18,496 bases of DNA from an uncultured Cyanobium sp. (GTDB lineage: Bacteria; Cyanobacteriota; Cyanobacteriia; PCC-6307; Cyanobiaceae): the NCBI GenBank assembly GCA_937919075.1, contig CALFOF010000107.1, positions 1-18,496 of the forward strand. Direction: 5' to 3'. How positions within the stretch are numbered: position 1 is the stretch's first letter; each line of letters starts with the position of its first letter. The notes under the pieces were generated by a model that saw only the letters and a list, made by a program, of their open reading frames with translations, had not been told where the DNA came from and did not search any database. Made by a program: the position numbers and the translations under genes. Of this stretch, positions 1 through 5,593 are shown in pieces.

Positions 1-49
1 GAGAAGCTTCCCAAGCTGAACGTCGCCGGTTCGAGTCCGGTCACCCGCT
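1..49 (+). tRNA. tRNA-Gly(CCC), 3' part only
   Basis: The window opens inside a tRNA. The anticodon loop TTCCCAA is at 8-14 with anticodon CCC at 10-12. A five-base variable loop (20-24) follows, then a T arm with stem GCCGG/CCGGT around TTCGAGT (25-41), the acceptor strand CACCCGC (42-48) and discriminator T (49). The acceptor strand would pair with GCGGGTG, which is typical of bacterial tRNA-Gly. CCA is not encoded, as is usual in cyanobacteria. The 5' half lies outside the window. The visible anticodon stem (3-7 against 15-19) has three Watson-Crick pairs and two outer purine-purine mismatches, A4/G18 and G3/A19, so either the stem is non-canonical or the copy is altered. Confidence 0.85.
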
Positions 50-467
50 TGTCGATCGGTTTTGATGGTCTGTTGGGCGTTTGATTGCTTAGGCAATTAC
101 ACCTTCAGCCTTTTGAATAGAAGAAGAGGTGTTTAGATTCAATCGTGGTAAGCGAACACGCCCCACCCCTTGCCGACTAGGGGACTAGGGGACAAGGCAA
201 ACCCTTCTTCAATACTGACGTTTTGAAATCAATCGCTTGGAATGGGCATTTCGATGATGAATGCAAGTCCAGCGTCCAAGCCCGATGATGAATGGGAGTT
301 CTTTTCTGGGCGCAACGGATGTTCTGAACCAGCGGGCATGGGGACGTCTCAGGCCAAGCCGGCATCTTGGGAGGTGAAAAAGCTGAGGATCGCCAGCCTT
401 GGCGTGTTCTGCATCCTCCGGCAGCCTGCCCTGCAACAAAAAATCCCAGCGATCCTTAATGGTTGAC
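50..467. other. Gene-poor, less GC-rich region downstream of tRNA-Gly
   Basis: I see no convincing gene in these roughly 420 bases. Short open frames exist on both strands (for example 242-466 plus and 209-439 minus), but their translations look compositionally random and match no family I know. Base composition is clearly more AT-rich than the rest of the window, most obviously at 55-160. A short inverted repeat, ACACCT (99-104) with AGGTGT (127-132), and an 8-bp tandem repeat at 175-190 lie here. The position next to a tRNA 3' end and the different composition fit an old integration site or decayed DNA. No integrase or repeated tRNA end is visible to prove that. Confidence 0.5.
175..193. 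repeat. Tandem 8-bp repeat inside an inverted repeat
   Basis: The unit GACTAGGG occurs twice in tandem (175-182, 183-190) followed by GAC. It is bracketed by CCTTG (168-172) and CAAGG (193-197), and also by the overlapping pair TTGCC (170-174) and GGCAA (196-200), so the segment can fold into a short hairpin. There is no T-tract after either side, so I do not call it a terminator. Function unknown. Confidence 0.45.
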
Positions 468-713
468 TCAGGCGCGCGGTTTGATCAATTGGAGCACCTG
501 TGGCCCCAACCCGCCCACGCGACGCTCGCAATCGAGCATCTGCAGGATGAACCGGGCAGATTCGGCAAGATCGCCATCATGGGCCGCAGCCTGAGCCGCA
601 GACTCATGCTGGGTGATCTCCTTCAAAAGGGCTGAACGTTGCTCGTGAGCAACTGCTTTCTCAAGCATACGTTTATCGACGACCGTCAAAATCGGGCTAC
701 AGGCTTGGTGCAA
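468..713 (-). CDS. Small conserved-looking protein of unknown function
   Basis: This open frame encodes up to 81 residues. I do not recognise a characterised family. The C-terminal half is helical and charged, with a segment reading LDCERRVGGLGPQVLQLIKPR close to the end, and the protein stops just after it. I have an impression of similar endings in small hypothetical proteins of Synechococcus and Cyanobium, which I cannot verify. The longest version starts at TTG (711-713). A TTG at 687-689 and an ATG at 666-668 are alternatives, and none has a clear ribosome binding site. No signal peptide or membrane segment is visible. It is the last of three small minus-strand genes running towards the tRNA. 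Confidence 0.5.
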   Translation of the reverse strand: MHQACSPILTVVDKRMLEKAVAHEQRSALLKEITQHESAAQAAAHDGDLAESARFILQMLDCERRVGGLGPQVLQLIKPRA

Positions 714-808
714 GTGTATGGGTATCGACGCGAAGCTGCCTGACTTTCAGACACATCAAAAAATTTCAGCTTCTCAGACGATCTCGGGGTAGACCCTGTG
801 GCCGAGGC

Positions 809-1063
809 TCATGTTCCGGGCTCTTCCCCGTCGTCGGCAAGATCAGCAATCTGAGCTCTTAGTGTTTCCACTCGGGATTGATCACCCCGGCTGACCGCCA
901 CGGCCAAGGCGAATTCAAGCTTTTCGCGTTGGTGGCCCCGCTCCACGTAAGCGGAGGGGGGGCAGCAGGAAGGAAACGTGCGGGAGGCGGAGGCTCCGCT
1001 GGCGTTCGACCCCGCCGATCCAAGGGACTTGGGCAGGGGGCAAGCGGGATAGGTGAAAGCCAT
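809..1063 (-). CDS. Small hypothetical protein, start uncertain
   Basis: The frame from ATG at 1061-1063 encodes 84 residues, but the two halves differ. The first 39 or so residues are rich in Pro, Ser, Cys and Ala and look like untranslated sequence. The last 45, from a GTG at 944-946, are a charged helical stretch (QREKLEFALAVAVSRGDQ followed by a second helix) ending in EEPGT, and look coding. The real product may therefore be a 45-residue protein starting at 946. Short helical proteins with a similar ending are, as I recall, found in picocyanobacteria, but this is unverified. No catalytic motif, signal peptide or membrane segment is visible. It lies between two other small minus-strand genes. 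Confidence 0.45.
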   Translation of the reverse strand: MAFTYPACPLPKSLGSAGSNASGASASRTFPSCCPPSAYVERGHQREKLEFALAVAVSRGDQSRVETLRAQIADLADDGEEPGT

Positions 1064-1117
1064 GTTCGCTTTCTTTTCATTCTGCCACCCCTGACCAGTA
1101 AGGCGAGAGAATGTGCG

Positions 1118-1444
1118 CTAAGCAGCTTCGCGGTAGGCCGGAGGCTCCTGCAGCAGTTGCGGTTCGGAAGCGAGCAAACTCTCGGGAACCAGGAAACCCT
1201 CAGGAACCAGCGCCGGGGAGGGAGCGGGCTCCTCGAGCAGTTGGCGGCAATCCTGAAGCAGCGCTTCTACGTGGTCGAGGGCATCAAGCTGAGCCTGATC
1301 CGGCGACTCAGGCCGCTGGATCGCCGTTTCGAGAACACCAAGCCGTTGTTCCAGCTTCACCAGCCGATGGGAAAGGGCGACCACCGTCTGGGCCAGATCT
1401 TCGGCAGTTCGAGTGATCCGGAAGGACACCGATTCGGTTGTCAT
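1118..1444 (-). CDS. Hypothetical protein with N-terminal coiled-coil-like helix
   Basis: Encodes 108 residues if translation starts at the ATG at 1442-1444. A TTG at 1475-1477 would add 11 residues. Residues about 1-35 (beginning MTTESVSFRITRTAEDL) form an amphipathic helix with regular hydrophobic spacing, like a short coiled coil. The middle is acidic and helical, and the C-terminal third is rich in Pro, Glu and Leu and probably disordered. Codon use matches the neighbouring cyanobacterial genes and supports a real gene. I cannot assign a function. It is divergent from the AbrB-type gene at 1538, so the two share the 93-bp spacer. No membrane segment or signal peptide is seen. Confidence 0.65.
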   Translation of the reverse strand: MTTESVSFRITRTAEDLAQTVVALSHRLVKLEQRLGVLETAIQRPESPDQAQLDALDHVEALLQDCRQLLEEPAPSPALVPEGFLVPESLLASEPQLLQEPPAYREAA

Positions 1445-1537
1445 CGCAGGCAAAGGCGGTAACGCCGATGACAACACACATCTCGGTCTCGCTCAAGTCG
1501 TCTTTCAGACTGACGGACTCTCAAGCGGATTGCTCCC

Positions 1538-2059
1538 ATGGCTGCACCAGTGACATTGGTGCTCTACCTGCTCTGCGGAACAGCCGGGGGGTTGCTGGCT
1601 CTGCGCACCGGAATTCCTGCCGCACCCCTGGCCGGCGCGCTGCTGGGGGCGGCCATTGTGAGCATGAGCGGGCGCCTTGAGGTGGCCCAATGGCCCACCG
1701 GAACCCGCACCCTGCTGGAAATCGGCATCGGCACCGTGATCGGCACCGGGCTCACCGCCGCCGCTCTGTCGGAGCTGCGACTGCTGTGGCGGCCGGCAAT
1801 CCTGATCACCGTGGCCCTTGTGGCCACCGGCCTGGTGGTGGGGTTGTGGTCAAGCCGGCTGCTGGGCGTGGATCCGATCATCACCCTGCTGGGAGCAGCA
1901 CCAGGGGGCATCAGCGGCATGAGCCTGGTGGGAGCGCAGTTCGGCGTGGGGGCCGCCGTGGCCGCCCTGCATGCTGTGAGGTTGATCACCGTGCTGCTGG
2001 TGCTGCCGTTGATCGTGCGGCTGGTGCTCGGTGGTGCGGGTGGTTCGTCATCGGGCTGA
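1538..2059 (+). CDS. AbrB-type integral membrane protein, single-domain (half-size)
   Basis: Encodes 173 residues, almost entirely hydrophobic, with about five membrane segments. It carries the glycine-rich features of the AbrB duplication family (Pfam AbrB, historically misnamed 'ammonia monooxygenase'): an N-terminal GTAGGLLALRTGIPA-like stretch, a central IGIGTVIGTGLT segment, and GAAPGGISGMSLVG around residues 120-135. It is unrelated to the DNA-binding AbrB regulator of Bacillus. Full-length members carry two copies of this unit in about 350 residues. Here there is one copy, so a functional protein probably dimerises or pairs with a second half-gene elsewhere. Substrate is unknown and a transporter-like role is only inferred. 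The ATG at 1538 follows the divergent small gene by 93 bp. An inverted repeat, GTGGCC/GGCCAC (2071-2093), follows the stop codon. Confidence 0.85.
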   Translation: MAAPVTLVLYLLCGTAGGLLALRTGIPAAPLAGALLGAAIVSMSGRLEVAQWPTGTRTLLEIGIGTVIGTGLTAAALSELRLLWRPAILITVALVATGLVVGLWSSRLLGVDPIITLLGAAPGGISGMSLVGAQFGVGAAVAALHAVRLITVLLVLPLIVRLVLGGAGGSSSG

Positions 2060-2165
2060 ACCTGGCCATGGTGGCCCTGGCCGCAAAGGCCACAGAGGCC
2101 CCTCGACAGCCGAAGCATGGCCGATACGTTGGGCCCAGCAGCCCCAGGGCCCTATCTACCCCTCC

Positions 2166-2630
2166 ATGCAGCACCACATCGTTCGCACCACCTCCCTTCT
2201 CCCTGCCTTCCTTCGGACCGCCTCTGTTGCCGCGGGTTTGTTCACACTGGCCGCAACGCTGCTGACGGCCGGAACCCTCCCGCAACCTGCCCTGGGCCAG
2301 GCAGCCGTGGCGCTGCCCGAGGATCAAGGCAGCAAAGGCGCCCAGGTGTATTGCTTCATGCGCAAGGCGGGCAACAACCACGAGGTCAGCTGGACGGCGG
2401 CCTACGCCCTGCTCCGGCGCCAATCCGCGAGCCTGTTCAAGACCTCGCCCGAACATGGCGCCGTGATGATCACCGAAGCGGTGGTCAACAATCCAGGCGC
2501 GTTCCCCGACTGCGGGCAGTACCTCGGGGCCCTGTTCGGCAGTGAGAAACCGCCTGCTCCCGCAGTGACCTCCAGCGGTCCGGTGCCGATCCAGCGGGGC
2601 ATGACCCGTGAGGAGCGCTACAACAATTGA
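2166..2630 (+). CDS. Secreted protein of unknown function
   Basis: Encodes 154 residues from the ATG at 2166. The N-terminus is a signal peptide: a short positive region, a hydrophobic core around residues 14-36, and a likely cleavage after ALGQA near residue 41. The mature part carries a compact conserved-looking block with two cysteines: QVYCFMRKAGNNHEVSW, then a helical segment, FKTSPEHGAVMITEAV and FPDCGQYLGALF. The cysteines could form a disulfide after export to periplasm or thylakoid lumen. I recall similar proteins in picocyanobacteria carrying a DUF label (possibly DUF6554), not verified. The frame extends upstream to 2031 but would overlap the AbrB gene and lose the signal peptide, so I chose 2166. 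The lipoprotein gene follows closely. Confidence 0.75.
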   Translation: MQHHIVRTTSLLPAFLRTASVAAGLFTLAATLLTAGTLPQPALGQAAVALPEDQGSKGAQVYCFMRKAGNNHEVSWTAAYALLRRQSASLFKTSPEHGAVMITEAVVNNPGAFPDCGQYLGALFGSEKPPAPAVTSSGPVPIQRGMTREERYNN

Positions 2631-2661
2631 AGCCGCTGCGCTGCTTTTGAGTGGAAGCCGG

Positions 2662-3039
2662 GTGCAGGGGGTCCGCCTGCTCTCCACCCTCGCCCTGGCC
2701 GGTTGGGTGTTGCTCGCCTGTGGTGTCCCGCCTGTCGAGGTGGGCAACGCACCGGCCAACAACGACTGCCTGCGGGAAGTGACGTTGGAGGAACTTCCGG
2801 CGGCACTACGGCGCTGTGATGCGTCGGTGCAGGCCTTTCCCACCGATCCCCGCCCCTTGAGCGAGCGTTCGGTGCTGCACAGCCTGGGTGGCGATCAGGC
2901 GGCCGCCTGCCGGGACATCAAACAGGCCGCCCAATTACTGCGGCAACAGGGCAACCGAGCTGATGACGCCCAGCTGGCCATCGACATCCGCATCCGGCTG
3001 GAGGGCTGCCAGGAGAAGGCGCCACTGCCCGGCTCCTGA
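2662..3039 (+). CDS. Probable lipoprotein with TPR-like helices
   Basis: From a GTG at 2662 this encodes 125 residues beginning with one arginine, a hydrophobic stretch and LLAC at residues 17-20, which reads as a lipoprotein signal with Cys20 as the lipidated residue. The -2 residue is Leu, less common than Ala or Ser. The mature part has two or three helices resembling tetratricopeptide repeats (a cysteine-containing helix, then a turn with TDPRPLSERS, then GGDQAAACRDIKQAAQLL). The GTG is preceded by GGA at suitable spacing. The frame stays open upstream to a GTG at 2608, which would overlap the preceding gene and bury the signal sequence, and a TTG at 2647 is another option. Likely co-transcribed with the secreted-protein gene. 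Function unknown. Confidence 0.7.
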   Translation: MQGVRLLSTLALAGWVLLACGVPPVEVGNAPANNDCLREVTLEELPAALRRCDASVQAFPTDPRPLSERSVLHSLGGDQAAACRDIKQAAQLLRQQGNRADDAQLAIDIRIRLEGCQEKAPLPGS

Positions 3040-3040
3040 T

Positions 3041-3063
3041 CAGGGCGCTACTGCCTCGCCCTG
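3041..3063. terminator. Inverted repeat between convergent genes, candidate bidirectional terminator
   Basis: CAGGGCG (3041-3047) and CGCCCTG (3057-3063) form a perfect 7-bp stem with a 9-base loop. It fills almost all of the 27-bp gap between the lipoprotein gene (stop at 3039) and the helicase gene (stop at 3067). There is no T-tract on either side, so intrinsic termination is only inferred from position and symmetry. Confidence 0.5.
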
Positions 3064-3066
3064 GAC

Positions 3067-4611
3067 TCACCAGCGCTCGATCAGCTGCCTCACCATCGCC
3101 GGCAGCGCCTGGCGCCGCAAGGCCGTCTGACGGCCTTCCAGTAGCAGCATGATGCGCTCGGCTTTGCTGGCGATGATCCCATCCACCAGCTGGTCGGCCA
3201 CGCCCAGCTGCAACCAATGGCTGGTGAGCGGTCCGGCCATGCCGATGCGGTGGCAGCGGTCTTCTGCCTGCTCCGCGTCCCCTGGCGTCCAGGGGCGCTC
3301 CACCAACACCACATGGGAGGCCCTGTGCAACGTGAAGCCCAGGCCACCAGCCCCGAAGGTGGCCACCAGGCAAGCGGTCGCCCCGGCCTGGAAGCGATCC
3401 ACCTGCGCCTGGCGCTCGGCCGCCTTCAGCCGGCCGGTGAGCAAAGCCCCGCCCAGGCGCGCCTGCAGCTGTTCGGCGCTGGCCACGAAGGCGGTGAACA
3501 GCACCACCGCCTTCCCCTCGCGCAGCAGGGCCTCCACCAGCTGAATGGCCGCAGGCAGCTTGTGCTGGGCACCGATCCGGCGCAGGGCGGTGAGCATGGC
3601 CAGGTGCTCAGCGTCGCGGCGCACCTCACCCCTGGCGGCGCGTTGGCGGTAGTCGTCCAGCTTGTGCGTCAGTTCCCGCTCAAACGCCAGCGCCTGGAGC
3701 TCACTGAGCTCCACCGGCAGCATGCGGCGGTGCTTGGGAGGTAGATCCAGGCAATCCTGCTTGCGCCGATGGAGCACGAGCGGACGGGTCAGCCGCTGGA
3801 GTTCATCGAGCCGCTCGGCTCCGGTCGCCTGCCACTGGCGCCGTCCGCCCTGCTCGCTCCAATGGCCCTGACAGAACCGCTCCTCGTAGAAGCGCCGGTC
3901 GTGGGCGAGGGGATGGCCGATCGCCGCCAGCAGCGGAAACAGCTGGACCGGGCGCCCGTTCTTCATCGGGGTGCCGGTGAGCAACCAGATCGCCCGCAGC
4001 CGCGGATGCCTGGACAGCCGCAACAGGGCCTGGGTACGGGCCGCCTGGATGTTCTGGGCGAAATGGGCCTCATCCACGATCAGCACCGTGGCGGCCGGCG
4101 GCAACGATCCCGGCAGGGCCGCCCAGCTGATCAGCTCCAGATCAAGCGCGAGGGCAAGGCCCTCCTGCCGCCAGTGGGGATGGAGGGCCGCTGGCGCCAC
4201 CACGGCGATACGGCAATCCGCGGCGCGGACCATGGCCCGGGCCGCCATCAACGCGGTGAGGGTCTTGCCCAGGCCCATGGCATGGGCCAGCAGAGCACCG
4301 CGGCGAGCCAGAAGCCAACGCGCCGCCAGCCGCTGATGGGCGAAGAGGCGGCGCCCATCGGCCAGGGGCTGCTCAAGGGCGGCCTGGGCCACGAGCGTGC
4401 GGTGGGGCGGCAGCGGCGGCAATGGCTGCTCCAGCCACGCCATCCACTGCGCCAGCTCCGGATCGATCCGAAAGCGCTGGCCGAGCAGGTGACGCAAGAC
4501 CAGCGACGCCTCAAGCGGAAACGCCCAACATCCACGCCGTGCCTGCCACTGGCCGCGGGGCCGTATGGCGCGCAACTGGGCCTGGGTGACGGGATCAAAG
4601 GGGGAGACCAC
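3067..4611 (-). CDS. SNF2-family DEAD/DEAH-box helicase (SMARCAL1/HARP-like)
   Basis: Encodes 514 residues from a GTG at 4609-4611. It is an SNF2-type ATP-dependent DNA translocase with Walker A GLGKT at 113-117, DEAH at 180-183, motif III TGTPMKN at 212-218, motif V GAGGLGFTL around 420-428 and motif VI QAEDRCHRIGM at 448-458. The N-terminal 35 residues (SPFDPVTQAQLRAI through GCWAFPLEA) resemble the HARP module of SMARCAL1-type annealing helicases, which suggests a role in fork repair. The GTG start would cut off the first strand of that module, and the frame remains open upstream to about 4740. A promoter-like pair lies at 4738-4765. At 514 residues it is compact for the family. It is convergent with the lipoprotein gene and divergent from the HNH gene. 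Confidence 0.88.
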   Translation of the reverse strand: MVSPFDPVTQAQLRAIRPRGQWQARRGCWAFPLEASLVLRHLLGQRFRIDPELAQWMAWLEQPLPPLPPHRTLVAQAALEQPLADGRRLFAHQRLAARWLLARRGALLAHAMGLGKTLTALMAARAMVRAADCRIAVVAPAALHPHWRQEGLALALDLELISWAALPGSLPPAATVLIVDEAHFAQNIQAARTQALLRLSRHPRLRAIWLLTGTPMKNGRPVQLFPLLAAIGHPLAHDRRFYEERFCQGHWSEQGGRRQWQATGAERLDELQRLTRPLVLHRRKQDCLDLPPKHRRMLPVELSELQALAFERELTHKLDDYRQRAARGEVRRDAEHLAMLTALRRIGAQHKLPAAIQLVEALLREGKAVVLFTAFVASAEQLQARLGGALLTGRLKAAERQAQVDRFQAGATACLVATFGAGGLGFTLHRASHVVLVERPWTPGDAEQAEDRCHRIGMAGPLTSHWLQLGVADQLVDGIIASKAERIMLLLEGRQTALRRQALPAMVRQLIERW

Positions 4612-4737
4612 CTCGATCTGCCCGCACGGACCGAGGCGCAGCAGACAAGTGGCGGCGGCAACCTTGCTGGTTCCGGCGGAGCGGCTGGCGACGGGAGAGC
4701 GGCTGACGGCTGGGGCGCTGCAAGCGGGCCGAGGACA

Positions 4738-4765
4738 ATTTTAGTCGAATCTGCGCGGAGGGCAA
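4738..4765 (-). promoter_or_regulatory. Candidate promoter for the helicase gene
   Basis: On the minus strand, TAAAAT (plus positions 4738-4743) matches the -10 consensus in five of six bases, and TTGCCC (4760-4765) matches the -35 in four of six, with a 16-bp spacer. This is one of the few AT-rich spots in the area. Transcription would begin near 4731, leaving about 120 nucleotides before the GTG used for the helicase. The in-frame TAA that closes the helicase frame upstream lies inside the -10 box, so the entire leader is open in the helicase frame. Confidence 0.5.
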
Positions 4766-4854
4766 CCGTTGGCGATGAAGGCTGAAAAAAGCAATCCTCG
4801 ACACATTGACATCCCTTGAGGTGGGGGCAAACTCTCCGCAACTGAGCCATCAGG

Positions 4855-5271
4855 ATGCACGCGAGAGATGCGGTGTTCCTTGAAGATCTCTGCCCTAAAC
4901 TTCGTGTCAGACGTTGGCGCCAATCTCTCCACAAACACACTGACAATCGTTGTATTTACTGCGGCAATCGCTCCGAATCCATTGATCATTTGATGCCCCG
5001 CTGCCGTGGTGGCCTGAGCGTGACCGCCAACTGTGTGCCGGCCTGCCTGGCCTGCAACGGCCACAAAAGCGATGCCGATGCCTTCGATTGGTACCGGCGG
5101 CAACGCTTCTACGACCCAAGGCGGGCCATGGCGATCCGTGCCTGGATGGATGGAGATCTACGCCTGGCGGTGCGGCTGCTCGAGTGGGCCAACCCGGAAC
5201 CAGCCGCCACCGCGCCCCACAAAGCCGGGGCGGCTCCAGCGGGGGCGGACTGGGCCTTCCAAGCGGCCTGA
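4855..5271 (+). CDS. HNH endonuclease family protein
   Basis: Encodes 138 residues with a compact HNH nuclease fold: zinc-binding CIYC (Cys33, Cys36), the DH pair at 44-45 in SIDHLMPRCRGG, Asn59 in the TANCVPAC helix, and a second cysteine pair (Cys64, Cys67) followed by NGHKSD (Asn68, His70). The fold binds one metal at the active site and one structural zinc. The 30-residue basic N-terminus (LRVRRWRQSLHKH) probably contacts nucleic acid. The C-terminus after residue 115 is Ala/Pro-rich and probably disordered. I recall closely similar genes in most picocyanobacteria, so it is probably a core gene and not part of a restriction system. No methylase, intein or intron is nearby. ATG at 4855 is preceded by AGG. 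It diverges from the helicase gene. Confidence 0.85.
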   Translation: MHARDAVFLEDLCPKLRVRRWRQSLHKHTDNRCIYCGNRSESIDHLMPRCRGGLSVTANCVPACLACNGHKSDADAFDWYRRQRFYDPRRAMAIRAWMDGDLRLAVRLLEWANPEPAATAPHKAGAAPAGADWAFQAA

Positions 5272-5283
5272 GCCCCCCTGGCC

Positions 5284-5302
5284 GGCTCACCCGACCTGAG
5301 CC
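5284..5302. terminator. Inverted repeat between convergent genes, candidate terminator
   Basis: GGCTCA (5284-5289) and TGAGCC (5297-5302) form a perfect 6-bp stem with a 7-base loop in the 42-bp gap between the HNH gene and the small membrane protein gene. A near-direct repeat of CCTGAGCCCCC overlaps it (from 5267 and from 5295), giving an alternative pairing for the second arm. No T-tract is present. Confidence 0.45.
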
Positions 5303-5313
5303 CCCTGGGCGGA

Positions 5314-5559
5314 TTACCAGACCCGGCAGGCGGCCGGGCCGTTGTGGCGGACGCAGATCCCCTCTTCCCGCTCAGGGGCTTCCGGAGCGATCACAGCGAC
5401 GGCCAGCACGAGACCGAGGGCGAGCACGGCCGGCGCCCACGCCTTGGCGGTGTTCCAGGCGGCCGCCAGACCAGGGGGGAGCACAGCGCGGCGATCACTC
5501 CGGGCGACGAAGCGGCCGGATGCCACCCCGCGGGAGCTAGAGAGAGAAGAGGTGACCAT
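5314..5559 (-). CDS. Small single-pass membrane protein of unknown function
   Basis: From the ATG at 5557-5559 this encodes 81 residues. The first 35 or so are Ser- and Arg-rich and probably cytoplasmic. One membrane helix spans about 43-62 (APAVLALGLVLAVAVIAP). A short tail ends in CVRHNGPAACRVW, carrying two cysteines likely to face the periplasm or lumen. A similar tail (RHN, then ACRVW or close) recurs, as I recall, in small cyanobacterial proteins, which supports a real gene. I cannot verify this and cannot name a function. The frame extends upstream to 5628 but would then overlap the divergent oxidoreductase gene. The start-to-start spacer with that gene is only 34 bp. No clear ribosome binding site is present. 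Confidence 0.7.
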   Translation of the reverse strand: MVTSSLSSSRGVASGRFVARSDRRAVLPPGLAAAWNTAKAWAPAVLALGLVLAVAVIAPEAPEREEGICVRHNGPAACRVW

Positions 5560-5593
5560 CACCGAAAGCCATGAATGTGATACAGGTGTACTC

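Noticed and set aside
1..49. tRNA 3' end as an attachment site with a second copy downstream
   Set aside because: I looked for a repeat of the T-arm and acceptor strand and saw none in the window.
175..200. CRISPR-like or recombination repeat
   Set aside because: Only two 8-bp copies with no spacers. Too short for a CRISPR repeat or an attachment site.
242..466. A 74-codon plus-strand frame near the tRNA
   Set aside because: No ribosome binding site, random-looking product, and overlapping equally long frames on the other strand.
1986..2843. A 285-codon minus-strand frame across the AbrB end, secreted-protein and lipoprotein genes
   Set aside because: Spans three plausible plus-strand genes and has low-complexity composition.
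3769..4785. A 338-codon plus-strand frame opposite the helicase
   Set aside because: Antisense to a gene with all SNF2 motifs. The translation is Arg/Gln/Gly-rich and non-domain-like.
4855..5271. HNH gene as part of a restriction or homing system
   Set aside because: No methyltransferase, specificity subunit, intron or intein signal nearby, and it sits in a chromosomal housekeeping context.
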